NCBI GenBank assembly: GCA_030430025.1
Contig: JAUIGR010000006.1
Location: 33,842 to 97,841, forward strand
DNA length: 64,000 nt
Origin: Gammaproteobacteria bacterium
GTDB lineage: Bacteria > Pseudomonadota > Gammaproteobacteria > Xanthomonadales > Marinicellaceae
Reading direction: 5' to 3'
The translations under genes and the position numbers were made by a program. Below are positions 54,643 through 64,000 of the stretch, in pieces. The notes beneath the pieces were generated by a model, which worked only from the letters and a program-made list of their open reading frames with translations, searched no databases and was not told the origin of the DNA. Positions within the stretch are counted from its first letter, which is position 1. Every line of letters begins with the position of its first letter.

Positions 54643-55833
54643 TTATTTACAATTCTTTTGTTTTAAAATCGTCACAGCCGGCAACTCTTTGCCTTCTAAA
54701 AACTCCAAAAAAGCACCCCCGCCTGTGGAAATATACGATATGTGGGGCTCAACGCCATATTTATCAACAGCCGCCAGGGTATCTCCTCCTCCAGCGATGG
54801 AAAACCCCTGACCCGCTGCAATACCTTGTGCTAATATTTCGGTACCATGGCCAAACTGGTCAAACTCAAACACACCAACAGGACCATTCCAAACCACTGT
54901 ACCAGCAGCTTGAGCCATGGCAGCAAAGCGACTGGCTGTTTCTGGACCGATGTCCAAAATCATTTCATCATCAACTACTTGATCAACAGCCTTAATGATG
55001 CCTTCTGCATCTTCACTCAACTGTTTGGCTACCACCACATCGGTTGGAATAGGGATTTCTCCACCACGGTCCTTAACTTTGGCCATTAAGTGTTGAGCTT
55101 CTTCGATCAAATCAACTTCATACAACGATTTCCCAATGGGATGTCCTGCTGCAGCGATGAAAGTGTTAGCTATGCCCCCACCTACGATCAATTGATCGAC
55201 TTTGTTTATCAATGTTTTCAAAACTGTCAGCTTGGTAGATACTTTTGAACCACCAACAACAGCCAGCATAGGTCTAACCGGGTTATCCAATGCCTTAGTC
55301 AATGCTTCCAACTCGCTTACCAACAAAGGACCAGCACAAGCAACGGCAGCAAATTTCGCAACACCACAAGTAGACGCCTGAGCACGATGAGCGGTACCAA
55401 AAGCATCCATAACAAAGACATCACACAAAGCAGCCATTTGTTTTGACAAAATTTCATCATTGGCTTTTTCGCCTTCATTAAAGCGAACATTTTCTAACAA
55501 CACAAGCTGACCAGGCTCAACGGCCACACCTGTCACCCAATCGCTGATCAGACGAACCGATTGTCCTAATGCTTCATTGAGATAATCAGCGACTGGTTGT
55601 AATGAAAAAGCCGGGTCAGGATGGCCTTCATTGGGTCGCCCCAGATGAGACATCACTATTACCGCTGCACCTTGTGCCAACGCTTGTTTGAGTGTCGGTA
55701 AAGAGGCTTTAATCCTTTTGTCACTGGTGATTTTTCCCGCTTTGATAGGGACATTCAAATCCTGTCGAATCAATACGCGTTTGCCGGTTAAGTCTAGCTG
55801 GTTCATTGTTAAAATCGTCGATGTCTTACTCAT
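54643..55833 (-). CDS. pgk: Phosphoglycerate kinase
   Basis: 396 residues. [20 protein letters not shown] (substrate-binding Arg and Asp-Asn), [42 protein letters not shown] and the C-terminal [16 protein letters not shown] nucleotide-binding motif are all present. It makes ATP from 1,3-bisphosphoglycerate and runs backwards in gluconeogenesis. Between gap (6 bp) and the class I aldolase. An alternative start is the Met ten codons in. Confidence 0.97.
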   Translation of the reverse strand: MSKTSTILTMNQLDLTGKRVLIRQDLNVPIKAGKITSDKRIKASLPTLKQALAQGAAVIVMSHLGRPNEGHPDPAFSLQPVADYLNEALGQSVRLISDWVTGVAVEPGQLVLLENVRFNEGEKANDEILSKQMAALCDVFVMDAFGTAHRAQASTCGVAKFAAVACAGPLLVSELEALTKALDNPVRPMLAVVGGSKVSTKLTVLKTLINKVDQLIVGGGIANTFIAAAGHPIGKSLYEVDLIEEAQHLMAKVKDRGGEIPIPTDVVVAKQLSEDAEGIIKAVDQVVDDEMILDIGPETASRFAAMAQAAGTVVWNGPVGVFEFDQFGHGTEILAQGIAAGQGFSIAGGGDTLAAVDKYGVEPHISYISTGGGAFLEFLEGKELPAVTILKQKNCK

Positions 55834-55839
55834 ATCAAC

Positions 55840-56853
55840 TTACCGATTGTTAGCTCGCATCAAAACCTCTGCAACATCCAACATCCTGTTAGCAAAACCC
55901 CATTCATTATCATACCAAGACAAAACTTTGACGAGGTTACCAGGCATTACCCGAGTGATGGTGGCATCAAAATTAGAGGAGTAAGGAGAATGATTATAAT
56001 CCACTGACACTAAGGGTGAATCATTATATTGCAAAACCTGTGATTGCGCCGCTGCAGATTTGATCACATCATTAACCTCTTCAACTGAAGTTTCCCGGGA
56101 AGCAAGAAATGTCAAGTCGACAGCAGAAACATTAATGGTTGGTATTCGCATAGCGTAACCATCGAGTCGACCTTCTAGTTCAGGCAACACTAAACCAATG
56201 GCAGCTGCTGCACCAGTTTTGGTAGGAATCTGACTCATTGTCGCTGAACGGGCTCGCCTGACATCTTTATGGTAATTATCAATTAACAGTTGATCGTTGG
56301 TGTAAGCATGAATTGAAGTCATCAATCCTGACTCAACACCAATGGCTTCATGTAACGGTTTCACCAATGGCGATAGACAATTGGTGGTACAGGACGCATT
56401 GGAAATCACCGAATGTTCCGCTGTTAGCATGTGATCATTAACACCCATCACTACAGTGGCATCAATTGCGCCATTGGCAGGTGCTGAAATGATACACTTT
56501 TTAGCACCTGCTTGAATGTGCTTTGCTGCCATTGCTCGTTCACGGAACCGACCGGTACATTCTAAAACCACATCGACATCTAAAGCGGCCCAAGGCAGAT
56601 TATCCGGATCGCTTTCAGCGCACAGCCTGATATGGTCACCATTGATTACCAAATGGTCACCCGAAAGCGACACATCAGCATTGAAACGGCCGTGCGTGCT
56701 GTCATACTGGGTTAAATATAACATCGCCTCAACTGAGCCCAGATCATTTACAGCTACAATTTCAATGTCATGCTGGCCTTGAGATTCGTAAAAGGCCCGC
56801 AAAATACACCTTCCAATACGACCAAAACCATTAATTGCTACTTTGATTGTCAT
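55840..56853 (-). CDS. gap: Glyceraldehyde-3-phosphate dehydrogenase
   Basis: 337 residues. [20 protein letters not shown] is the NAD(P)-binding start, [20 protein letters not shown] has the catalytic Cys, and [20 protein letters not shown] the catalytic His. [20 protein letters not shown] and [18 protein letters not shown] are GAPDH-type. The position before pgk recalls epd, but the His-loop and TKTGAA block are those of true GAPDH. The coenzyme preference cannot be fixed; Asp follows the second strand (VNDLGS). First gene of the block; upstream of it lies the terminator of the symporter gene. Confidence 0.92.
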   Translation of the reverse strand: MTIKVAINGFGRIGRCILRAFYESQGQHDIEIVAVNDLGSVEAMLYLTQYDSTHGRFNADVSLSGDHLVINGDHIRLCAESDPDNLPWAALDVDVVLECTGRFRERAMAAKHIQAGAKKCIISAPANGAIDATVVMGVNDHMLTAEHSVISNASCTTNCLSPLVKPLHEAIGVESGLMTSIHAYTNDQLLIDNYHKDVRRARSATMSQIPTKTGAAAAIGLVLPELEGRLDGYAMRIPTINVSAVDLTFLASRETSVEEVNDVIKSAAAQSQVLQYNDSPLVSVDYNHSPYSSNFDATITRVMPGNLVKVLSWYDNEWGFANRMLDVAEVLMRANNR

Positions 56854-56937
56854 GATTTTTTATTCATTGTTGTTATGGGTGGTCATTGTCTATGATTTGA
56901 AAAAATTCTACAACCAAAGACATAATCGAAAAACACA

Positions 56938-56970
56938 AAAAAGCGCAAGCAGATAACTTGCGCTTCCTTT
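56938..56970 (-). terminator. Rho-independent terminator of the symporter gene
   Basis: AAGCGCAAG and CTTGCGCTT are 9-bp arms around a 7-nt loop. On the minus strand a T-run follows (TTTTTTG). It is about 27 bp past the stop of 56992-58497. Confidence 0.85.
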
Positions 56971-56991
56971 TGGTAAGTTTAAAGTATCAGA

Positions 56992-58497
56992 TTAAGCGCT
57001 TGGTTTGATTTCCCCGGACTTAATTTTGGCCATATAGCTGCTCAATTCACGTTTGACGACAGGAGCCAGAAAATATAAACCAATCAGATTAGGTACAGAC
57101 ATGGCAAAAATCATGGCATCAGAGAACCCAATGACAGCACTCAAACTCATGGAAGAACCCAAGATCACAAAAGCCAGAAACACAACGTGATAGGTCATAT
57201 CCTGTGCCTTACCATGACCAAACAAAAAGTTAAACGCACGTAAACCATAATACGACCAAGCAATCATAGTAGAAAAAGCAAACAATACAGCCGCTATGGT
57301 CAACACGTATGGAAACCAAGAAATAGACGAAGCAAAAGCAGCTGAAGTCAACGCAATACCAGCACCAGCCACTGGTTCTTCAGGAATAAATCCAGCAACA
57401 CCTATTACCAAAGCGGTGATGGTACATACCACCACAGTGTCAATGAATGGTTCATATAAAGCCACCAATCCTTCAGTGACCGGATGATCTGTTTTGACTG
57501 CAGAGTGTGCAATGGAAGCTGAACCAATACCCGCCTCATTTGAAAAAGCAGCACGCTGGAAACCAACGATCAAGACCCCGACCAAACCACCAAAAGCTGA
57601 CTGAGATGAAAAAGCGCCCTCAATAATGGCACCAAAAGCGGCTGGTACATGAGTCATATTCATCAAGATAACAACCAGCCCCGTAGTCACATAGATAACA
57701 CCCATAAATGGCACCAATTTGGAGGTAACTCGACCAATACTCTTAATACCGCCAATGATAGTAATACCAATCAAAACAGCAACAACCAAACCAAAAACCC
57801 AGCCATTTTGATGAAGAAATGAACCTTCACCACCAGTGATGCTGACTACTTGCTCCAAAGCTTGATTGACCTGAAACATGTTGCCCCCTCCTAGAGACCC
57901 ACCAATGCACATGATGGCAAATATGATCGCCAGAACCTTACCAAAGCCCGCCATGCCTCTTTCCGCAAACCCCTTCGTTAAATAGCGCATGGGTCCACCA
58001 TGAACATGACCATTAGGTAAAATATCTCGGTACTTAACACCCAAAGTACATTCTACAAACTTGGATGACATACCCAAAAAGCCACAAACAATCATCCAAA
58101 AAGTAGCACCTGCACCACCAATACTGACGGCTGCTGCAACCCCTGCAATGTTCCCTAACCCAACGGTTCCTGAGAGTGCTGTTGATAACGCTTGAAAATG
58201 AGACACTTCGCCCGGCGCATTGGCATAATCATATTTACCTCTGATTAAGGCATAACCGTGACCAAAAGTTCGCAGATTAATGAACTTAAAATACAGGGTA
58301 AAAAATGTGGCTGCCACTACCAACCAAACGACTACCCAAGGAACAGCCACACCAAAAAAAGGTACAGTGGAAAAAATTAAACCAGTGAATTTGCCCAATA
58401 CTGGCGCGACGGCATTGTTAATTTTTTCATCAAGACTAGCAAGTGCAGCTGGTGTCACACTCAACATCGACATCAAAAACAGAGTTTTAAGTTTCAT
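56992..58497 (-). CDS. Alanine/glycine:cation symporter (AGCS family)
   Basis: 501 residues from the ATG at 58497. A signal-like N-terminus ([20 protein letters not shown]) precedes the membrane domain. [20 protein letters not shown] is the AGCS sodium- and substrate-binding signature, and [20 protein letters not shown] a second diagnostic block. [17 protein letters not shown] is also conserved. It imports alanine or glycine with sodium. The short upstream gap holds no riboswitch that I can recognise. Single gene with its own terminator. Confidence 0.92.
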   Translation of the reverse strand: MKLKTLFLMSMLSVTPAALASLDEKINNAVAPVLGKFTGLIFSTVPFFGVAVPWVVVWLVVAATFFTLYFKFINLRTFGHGYALIRGKYDYANAPGEVSHFQALSTALSGTVGLGNIAGVAAAVSIGGAGATFWMIVCGFLGMSSKFVECTLGVKYRDILPNGHVHGGPMRYLTKGFAERGMAGFGKVLAIIFAIMCIGGSLGGGNMFQVNQALEQVVSITGGEGSFLHQNGWVFGLVVAVLIGITIIGGIKSIGRVTSKLVPFMGVIYVTTGLVVILMNMTHVPAAFGAIIEGAFSSQSAFGGLVGVLIVGFQRAAFSNEAGIGSASIAHSAVKTDHPVTEGLVALYEPFIDTVVVCTITALVIGVAGFIPEEPVAGAGIALTSAAFASSISWFPYVLTIAAVLFAFSTMIAWSYYGLRAFNFLFGHGKAQDMTYHVVFLAFVILGSSMSLSAVIGFSDAMIFAMSVPNLIGLYFLAPVVKRELSSYMAKIKSGEIKPSA

Positions 58498-58602
58498 TAT
58501 TGTTCCCAAAATTATATATTTTTAAGCCACAAAACAACGTGCAGCAATCGATCATCCGCCCAACATCATACTATTTTTAACAAAATATTAAAACTTGCCT
58601 TA

Positions 58603-59034
58603 TTATTTTCTATGAATTTCGAAAACATCACCCATTTTAATACCATATTTTTGAGTCAAGCCGGCATTGATTTCTAAAACAAACTGGGCAGGTTTATCGC
58701 TCGGGTAGCTAGGACAACGAGTAATGGTGTTTTTACACGGAGGTGTATTGAGACTCTGACTGACAAGCCTTTTGTGACGATCAAAATATAAAATGTCCAA
58801 CGGAATCAGTGTGTTTTTCATCCAAAAAGCACGAGAACCTTCCGTGGGAAAAATAAACAACATACCTTCATTATCCGGCATGTGCTTCCGATACATCAAA
58901 CCCATAGCCCGATCTTGATCCGTTTCTGCCAGCTCAACATAAAATGTTTGATCATTAACTTTGACTATGTGACCATTTTGGTGACATCCCGCAATTAACA
59001 AAGCAAGTAACAACAACTTGATTAATTTCTTCAT
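58603..59034 (-). CDS. DUF192 family lipoprotein
   Basis: 143 residues. MKKLIKLLLLALLIAGC is a lipoprotein signal with lipobox LIAGC. The DUF192 core follows: ETDQDRAMGLMYRKHMPDNE, GMLFIFPTEGSRAFWMKNTL, PLDILYFD and VLEINAGLTQKYGIKMGD. The family is small, periplasmic and of unknown role. Divergent from pilT with an 87-bp gap. Confidence 0.9.
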   Translation of the reverse strand: MKKLIKLLLLALLIAGCHQNGHIVKVNDQTFYVELAETDQDRAMGLMYRKHMPDNEGMLFIFPTEGSRAFWMKNTLIPLDILYFDRHKRLVSQSLNTPPCKNTITRCPSYPSDKPAQFVLEINAGLTQKYGIKMGDVFEIHRK

Positions 59035-59121
59035 AGGGTTTCAATGAAATGTTAAAAAGTCACTGGAATTTATCACTTAACGAAGCTAAACTCAATTACC
59101 GTTCAATATGAGAAATGAGTG

Positions 59122-60159
59122 ATGGACATTGCGGAGTTACTGGCGTTCACTGTAAAAAACAAAGCATCCGACTTACACTTGTCAGCTGGGCTGCCACCTA
59201 TGATCCGGGTAGACGGTGATGTCAGAAGGATCAACTTACCACCCTTGGAACACAAGGAATTACATGACATGATCTATGACATCATGAATGATTACCAAAG
59301 GAAAGAATATGAAGAACATTACGAAATAGATTTTTCATTTGAAATTCCTGGCTTGGCACGTTTTCGTGTCAATGCATTCAACCAAAATAGAGGCAGTGGC
59401 GCTGTATTCAGAACTATTCCAACCGAGATTCTGACATTTGAAGACCTTAACTGCCCAGCCATCTTCAAAGACATAATCGATGTTCCTCGGGGGTTAATTC
59501 TAGTGACAGGGCCAACTGGTTCAGGTAAATCAACCACCTTGGCAGCTATGATTGACTACCTGAATAAAAAAGAACATGGCCACATCCTAACAATTGAGGA
59601 CCCAATTGAATTTGTCCATACCAGTAACAAATGCTTAATCAATCAGCGGGAAGTTCATCGAGACACTCGCAGCTTCGAAAATGCCCTGCGATCGGCGTTA
59701 CGTGAAGATCCAGACATCATTCTGGTTGGTGAGTTACGTGACCTAGAAACCATTCGTTTAGCACTGACCGCAGCGGAAACTGGCCACTTAGTATTTGGTA
59801 CATTGCACACCACCTCTGCAGCTAAAACCATTGACCGTATCATTGATGTATTTCCAGCCGGTGAAAAACCGATGGTTCGCTCTATGTTATCAGAGTCATT
59901 GCGCGCAGTGGTCGCCCAAACACTGATTAAAAGAGTGGGTGGTGGACGTGTCGCTGCTCACGAAATTATGATTGGCATACCAGCCATCCGAAACTTAATT
60001 CGTGAAGACAAAGTGGCTCAAATGTATTCCTCTATTCAAACCGGACAAGCTGTTGGTATGCAGACCTTGGACCAATGCCTCATTGAATTGGTTCGTAAGG
60101 GCCTGATATCCAAACCACAGGCCAGAAGCCGAGCCGTAAAAAAAGAAGATTTTGATTAA
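59122..60159 (+). CDS. pilT: Type IV pilus retraction ATPase PilT
   Basis: 345 residues. KNKASDLHLSAGLPPMIRVD is the PAS-like N-domain, VTGPTGSGKSTTLAAMIDYL the Walker A, TIEDPIEFVH the Asp box, REDPDIILVGELRDLETIRL Walker B and GHLVFGTLHTTSAAKTIDRI the His box. PAIRNLIREDKVAQMYS is the retraction-specific AIRNLIRE motif. It forms a hexamer at the pilus base and drives retraction and twitching. The ATG at 59122 is preferred to the GTG one codon earlier. Followed by pilU after 23 bp. Confidence 0.97.
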   Translation: MDIAELLAFTVKNKASDLHLSAGLPPMIRVDGDVRRINLPPLEHKELHDMIYDIMNDYQRKEYEEHYEIDFSFEIPGLARFRVNAFNQNRGSGAVFRTIPTEILTFEDLNCPAIFKDIIDVPRGLILVTGPTGSGKSTTLAAMIDYLNKKEHGHILTIEDPIEFVHTSNKCLINQREVHRDTRSFENALRSALREDPDIILVGELRDLETIRLALTAAETGHLVFGTLHTTSAAKTIDRIIDVFPAGEKPMVRSMLSESLRAVVAQTLIKRVGGGRVAAHEIMIGIPAIRNLIREDKVAQMYSSIQTGQAVGMQTLDQCLIELVRKGLISKPQARSRAVKKEDFD

Positions 60160-60182
60160 TAACGAACACAGGTACTTAACTG

Positions 60183-61304
60183 ATGGACTTCAATTCATAC
60201 CTCAAACTCATGGTGCACAAAAAAGCATCGGATTTATTTATCACCGCCAACTTACCACCCAGTATTAAAATACACGGTCGAGTCATACCCATTACCCAGC
60301 AACCGTTAAACAAGGCACAGGCTCGAGACATGGTTACCGGCATCATGTCTCCTTACCAAAAAGAGGAATTTGAAAGAACACACGAATGTAATTTTGCCAT
60401 CGGCGTATCATCAGTTGGTCGCTTTAGGGTGTCTGCTTTCTACCAGAGAAATGCCGTAGGCATGGTCATTCGTCGAGTTGAAACCAAAATTCCAACCTTT
60501 GAATCATTGAAACTACCCGAAGTGTTAAAAGAACTGGCATTAACCAAGCGCGGTATCATAATTTTCGTTGGTGGTACTGGCACAGGTAAATCAACATCTT
60601 TGGCAGCTATGATTGGTTACCGAAATGTCAACACCACTGGTCACATCATCACCATTGAAGATCCCATTGAATATGTTCATGAACACCAGGGTTGCGTCAT
60701 TACACAGCGTGAAGTAGGCTTAGATACTGAATCATTTGAAGTGGCATTGAAAAACACCCTGCGTCAGGCTCCTGATGTGATCATGATAGGAGAGATTCGG
60801 ACCAAAGAAACCATGCAACAAGCAGTCACCTTTGCTGAAACAGGTCACCTGTGTTTAGCTACATTACACGCCAACAATGCCAACCAAGCACTGGACCGGG
60901 TACTCCACTTTTTTCCTAAAGATGCCCGTGAACAATTATTGATGGATTTGTCTTTAAACATGCGAGCAATGATTGCTCAACAACTCATTCCAACTCCAGA
61001 TGGTAATGGTCGCCGTGCCGCTGTGGAAGTATTAATTAACTCACCATTGGCTCAAGAGTATATCCGAAAGGGCAAAATCGAAAAATTAAAAGACTTAATG
61101 AAAAAATCGACCAACATGGGTATGCAATCATTCGATCAAGCAATGTTCGACCTATACCAAGCTGGTGAAATCACCTATGAAGATGCGCTTAGACATGCTG
61201 ATTCAGCCAACGAAGTACGACTGGCAATCAAACTATCTCAAGGAGGGGATGCCGATACTTTATCAATGGGAATGGATGGCATTAGTTTAGAAGAAGATAA
61301 GTGA
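60183..61304 (+). CDS. pilU: Type IV pilus retraction ATPase PilU
   Basis: 373 residues. HKKASDLFITANLPPSIKIH and the Walker A block FVGGTGTGKSTSLAAMIGYR, Asp box TIEDPIEYVHEHQG, Walker B RQAPDVIMIGEIRTKETMQQ and GHLCLATLHANNANQALDRV all match PilU. The C-terminal VEVLINSPLAQEYIRKGKIE replaces the AIRNLIRE motif of PilT. It assists PilT under load. Second of the pilT-pilU pair. Confidence 0.96.
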   Translation: MDFNSYLKLMVHKKASDLFITANLPPSIKIHGRVIPITQQPLNKAQARDMVTGIMSPYQKEEFERTHECNFAIGVSSVGRFRVSAFYQRNAVGMVIRRVETKIPTFESLKLPEVLKELALTKRGIIIFVGGTGTGKSTSLAAMIGYRNVNTTGHIITIEDPIEYVHEHQGCVITQREVGLDTESFEVALKNTLRQAPDVIMIGEIRTKETMQQAVTFAETGHLCLATLHANNANQALDRVLHFFPKDAREQLLMDLSLNMRAMIAQQLIPTPDGNGRRAAVEVLINSPLAQEYIRKGKIEKLKDLMKKSTNMGMQSFDQAMFDLYQAGEITYEDALRHADSANEVRLAIKLSQGGDADTLSMGMDGISLEEDK

Positions 61305-61571
61305 AATTTGTAATATTTTTAATAAGGAGAGACGATATTGAATTAACAAAAAATTAACACCTGATCATGCCAAAGAAATTTTTTTGCCTTTTTTTGCCAT
61401 TGATTTTGCAATCAAAAAATATGTATGTAGATCAACAAGATATGGTCTTAATCAAAATCTCAACTAACAATTAGTTAACATGTTCTTCACTAAAAATTAT
61501 TTCCTATGTTGTAGCGTAGAAAACGCATATCGATAAGTATGCCAATTTTTAATAACTTTAAGGAGATTATT

Positions 61572-62180
61572 ATGAAAAAGAAAACAGCTAAGATAAGAAC
61601 CGCTATTCAATCTACATTATTGGTCGCATCTCTTGCTGTTTGTCCACTGGCATTGGCTGGTGGGAATGAACAGTATGATACTGATGAGAAAATGAAAGAT
61701 GCCTGGTTAGACGGTAAAGTCGAAACAGCCTTGCTGGTAAACAGGCACCTCAATAACTTTACTATAGACACAGATATTATTAATGGTAAAGCCAAACTCA
61801 GTGGTACTGTTAACTCAGAGGTTGATCGAGAATTGGCAGAGGAAATCACTCAAGGCATTGAAGGTATCGTTGCAGTAGACAATGAACTTAAAGTAGTGGA
61901 AGCTTCTAAAGAAAAAGAAATGTCTAAAAACCAAGATAAGGAAAGAAGCTTTGGTACTTGGTATGATGACGCCACAACGACTGCAGCAGTTAAGTCAAAA
62001 CTGTTGTGGAACTCTGAAACCTCAGGATTAGATGTTAACGTAGACACTTATTACGGGGTTGTCACCCTTAATGGCACAGTAGAAAGTTCTGCAGAGAAAA
62101 ACTTGATTGAGCAAATTGCTGAAAACACCCAAGGAGTTTTGGATGTCAAGAGCAAAATCAAAATAGATAGTAGTTCTTAA
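61572..62180 (+). CDS. Exported protein with two BON domains (OsmY-like)
   Basis: 202 residues from the ATG at 61572, with AAGGAG 8 nt before it. Signal peptide ends at PLALA. Two BON domains: about 45-105 (KVETALLVNRHLNNFTIDTD, GTVNSEVDRELAEEITQGIE) and about 135-202 (AVKSKLLWNSETSGLDVNVD, GTVESSAEKNLIEQIAENTQ), separated by a Lys/Glu-rich linker. OsmY-type proteins are periplasmic and induced by osmotic or stationary-phase stress. The upstream 267 bp are AT-rich and may hold a stress promoter; a GCGT/ACGC hairpin lies near 61514. Terminated by the hairpin at 62192. Confidence 0.9.
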   Translation: MKKKTAKIRTAIQSTLLVASLAVCPLALAGGNEQYDTDEKMKDAWLDGKVETALLVNRHLNNFTIDTDIINGKAKLSGTVNSEVDRELAEEITQGIEGIVAVDNELKVVEASKEKEMSKNQDKERSFGTWYDDATTTAAVKSKLLWNSETSGLDVNVDTYYGVVTLNGTVESSAEKNLIEQIAENTQGVLDVKSKIKIDSSS

Positions 62181-62191
62181 TTTATATACAT

Positions 62192-62226
62192 AAACAGTGG
62201 CGGAGCCAAAATGGCTCCGCTGTTTA
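62192..62226. terminator. Bidirectional terminator between convergent genes
   Basis: GCGGAGCC and GGCTCCGC form an 8-bp GC-rich stem around AAAAT, extended by AAACA/TGTTT across a small bulge. Lies between the BON gene (62180) and the stop at 62247. Confidence 0.85.
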
Positions 62227-62246
62227 ATAACATTTCCCAAAAACTA

Positions 62247-63869
62247 TTAATAGTCACACTTATTTGCTATCAGTCCATCTGGAGCTAAACTAAAACTACT
62301 TTCAACACCATACAGCTTCCCTAAGAAATTCCAACGCGTGGCTTGACTCTGTTGGTCTAAACAATTCGGGTGCGTAGTAGCACGGATAGTCGTAAATATC
62401 GATTTTTTCCAGTTCTCAAAATCAAAGTAGTATGGATATATTGTACTCAGGGCTTCTAATTGCTGAAATATTTGGGCAACAGTTGGTTTGACATTTAAAT
62501 CATTAACATCCTCTTCATCTTCTGCCAATACATTGGCCGTTAAGTAACTCCAGTAAAAGCGCATCCAATCATACTCAACAGCTTTACCGTGCATTATGCC
62601 ATTTGCATTGTCATCTGCGTTGCCACCATTATCTTCAATTTCCTTATGACAAACATTATTACTCCAATTTTTCTCAGGAATATTCAAATACAAGCCATAA
62701 TTAAAATCAGCTAAATCCAATGATGGTACTTCTATCGACTTAAAATAACGAACCACCCCATTTTCTTCAAAATGACTATTCCAAGCCAATGCAGAAATGA
62801 AATACGCAAACCCCTCAAACCAAGCTCCAGTATGCCACTCCAGGCTAAACATCGAATGAGCACCACTGTAGCTGCAACTTGGAGAAAGAACTTCATTAAC
62901 TGAATAAGAAAGATCTGTAATCAATGCACCTAAACTATTCTGAATGAAATGCCCGATCTCATGAGCAATAACAAATTTGTATTTGCTTTTTTCAACTGGT
63001 GCATAGATAACTCGTTGAGCAACTTTTTCTTCAGGTATGTCTTCGTCAAAGCTATAACCACAATAGTAATTACAATAATAAGCATTACTATCCGGATACT
63101 CATCTTCAACGACTAAATTAACACTATCTACATATTCATTAGTGGTGATGCTATTGAGTGCCATTTCATGATTACTGCTTAATCGACTTAACAGATCAAT
63201 ACGCCAAGCGGTATAAACAGCACCTGCTATTAGATTACCAATATCAGATGGTTCAATGCTCAAGAATACTTGACCATAAGTCTGCCCAGGATCAAAATCA
63301 TCAATAATCCAATAGGCAAGCCCATTATTCTTATAGTCTTCACCCCCAGCAAATCCATTTAATAATACTTGAGCCTGATCATCACCATAACCACCTACTT
63401 TATTATGGCCCAGAATAAAAAATGTATAATCCTTATCACCATTGAAAGCTGGTGCCTCAAATCGTATACAACCCGATGATGGTTCTGCATATAAAAACCT
63501 GTAATATCCTTGCCAACCTTGATGGTAAGCAATGACATAAACGCCGTGAGCCACCATTTTATTACCTCCCCAATAATAATCCTCGCCACCACCACTATCA
63601 ATTGTCTGAAAATCGTAGGAAAAACAAACCTTTAATTCGTTAGGTATGGTTTCATCTCCAATAACAACATTACCATCAAAAGCTGCTTGCCGATCAGGGT
63701 TCTCAGCTAAACCGTTACCTCCATGAATCACACCCTGTAATTGAGCATTCTGATATTCCGTTGGCAAATAAAAAGACTTACCATATAAATTCCCATACCC
63801 TAATTCAGCATCACGAAATTCTCTGGCATAACTGAAAAAATGACCTTTCAAATCAGGTTCAGTAGTCAT
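62247..63869 (-). CDS. Zinc-protease-like protein, apparently lacking its N-terminus
   Basis: 540 residues. YKFVIAHEIGHFIQNSLGAL has the HExxH zinc motif near residue 312. GAWFEGFAYFISALAW a little later may supply a third ligand (Glu), in gluzincin-like fashion. The N-terminal 250 residues are beta-rich (GYGNLYGKSFYLPTEYQNAQ, GLAYWIIDDFDPGQTYGQVF). Paired Cys (NYYCGYSF, CSYSG) suggest a secreted protein, yet no signal peptide is present, the first residues MTTEPDLKGHFFSYAREFRD start inside what looks like a folded domain, and no ribosome binding site precedes the ATG. The left end of an inverted-repeat element begins 5 bp upstream. Probably a 5'-truncated gene. It does not carry the F-x-N-G-F tail. 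Confidence 0.65.
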   Translation of the reverse strand: MTTEPDLKGHFFSYAREFRDAELGYGNLYGKSFYLPTEYQNAQLQGVIHGGNGLAENPDRQAAFDGNVVIGDETIPNELKVCFSYDFQTIDSGGGEDYYWGGNKMVAHGVYVIAYHQGWQGYYRFLYAEPSSGCIRFEAPAFNGDKDYTFFILGHNKVGGYGDDQAQVLLNGFAGGEDYKNNGLAYWIIDDFDPGQTYGQVFLSIEPSDIGNLIAGAVYTAWRIDLLSRLSSNHEMALNSITTNEYVDSVNLVVEDEYPDSNAYYCNYYCGYSFDEDIPEEKVAQRVIYAPVEKSKYKFVIAHEIGHFIQNSLGALITDLSYSVNEVLSPSCSYSGAHSMFSLEWHTGAWFEGFAYFISALAWNSHFEENGVVRYFKSIEVPSLDLADFNYGLYLNIPEKNWSNNVCHKEIEDNGGNADDNANGIMHGKAVEYDWMRFYWSYLTANVLAEDEEDVNDLNVKPTVAQIFQQLEALSTIYPYYFDFENWKKSIFTTIRATTHPNCLDQQSQATRWNFLGKLYGVESSFSLAPDGLIANKCDY

Positions 63870-63873
63870 GTAC

Positions 63874-63891
63874 TTAGTCAGCCCTGAAAAA
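63874..63891 (+). repeat. Left end of another inverted-repeat element copy
   Basis: TTAGTCAGCCCTGAAAAA matches the terminal repeat of the 316-bp element (TTAGTCAGTCCTGAAAAA) at 17 of 18 positions. The interior beyond differs from the other copies, though a GCAAAAT/ATTTTGC hairpin near 63970 recalls their internal one. The right end is not in the window. Confidence 0.6.
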
Positions 63892-64000
63892 CCCAGTTCT
63901 AATTATCCAGGTTATTTGTCACTCTGACGACTATGAATGTATTATTGTGTGTTGGCTGATCGATATACAGCAAAATAAGCCAATTTTGCTTGCTTTTATC

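Noticed and set aside
58498..58602. Glycine riboswitch before the alanine/glycine symporter
   Set aside because: The gap is only about 105 bp and AT-rich, with no aptamer-like paired elements.

Overview
The window is AT-rich chromosomal DNA of a Gram-negative, probably marine gammaproteobacterium. The hfq-hflX-hflK-hflC-yjeT-purA order, the pilT-pilU pair, rdgB-hemW and a pyruvate dehydrogenase operon are gammaproteobacterial. Secreted beta-helix proteins that end in a short F-x-[N/D]-G-[F/Y] tail recall Marinicella-like and lysobacterial genomes, but that placement is inference. I see no rRNA, tRNA, CRISPR array, prophage or intact transposase.

Layout. 1-4.6 kb: a partial MCR/EptA-type phosphoethanolamine transferase, a beta-helix surface protein broken at two C-runs, and a PDZ-alpha/beta hydrolase. 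4.7-8 kb: a membrane-anchored LytTR regulator and two secreted proteins of LPP20 character. 8.2-13.6 kb: two head-to-head M1 metallopeptidases and a beta-carbonic anhydrase. 13.7-18.7 kb: hemW-rdgB-rph, a small membrane protein, and a PiT phosphate transporter with its PhoU-like partner. 19-22.3 kb: an OlsF-like bifunctional acyltransferase, a two-gene small-protein unit and a sulfotransferase. 22.3-27.6 kb: the hfq-to-purA operon, in which hflX appears to start at ATT. 27.7-32.2 kb: a three-gene operon of an OpgB/LtaS-like phosphotransferase, a GMC oxidoreductase and a membrane-anchored protein with a duplicated domain. 32.6-38 kb: fRMsr, a second beta-helix protein with the tail relic of a lost paralogue, an M74 endopeptidase interrupted by an in-frame stop, an unknown helical protein and a full-length inverted-repeat element. 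38.2-44.8 kb: a TfoX C-terminal-domain protein, an APC permease, a GNAT, a DUF924 protein, YheS-type ABC-F and a secreted P-domain protein. 44.8-58.5 kb: central carbon metabolism (maeB-aceE-aceF-membrane protein-lpd; gap-pgk-class I fba) and an alanine/sodium symporter. 58.6-64 kb: a DUF192 lipoprotein, pilT, pilU, a BON-domain protein and a zinc-protease-like protein whose 5' end abuts another inverted-repeat copy.

How it fits together. Malic enzyme is translationally coupled to pyruvate dehydrogenase, linking malate to acetyl-CoA. The gap-pgk-fba block supplies lower glycolysis or gluconeogenesis. Several loci act on the envelope: EptA, OlsF-like, OpgB/LtaS-like, M74 endopeptidase and type IV pilus motors.

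Most notable observations: a dispersed family of small inverted-repeat elements (at least five copies, two of them 40-46 bp copies sitting exactly between convergent genes); a shared C-terminal tail on secreted proteins; a likely AUU start in hflX; an in-frame TAA that separates two zinc ligands from the rest of an M74 endopeptidase; and the phosphotransferase-GMC operon.
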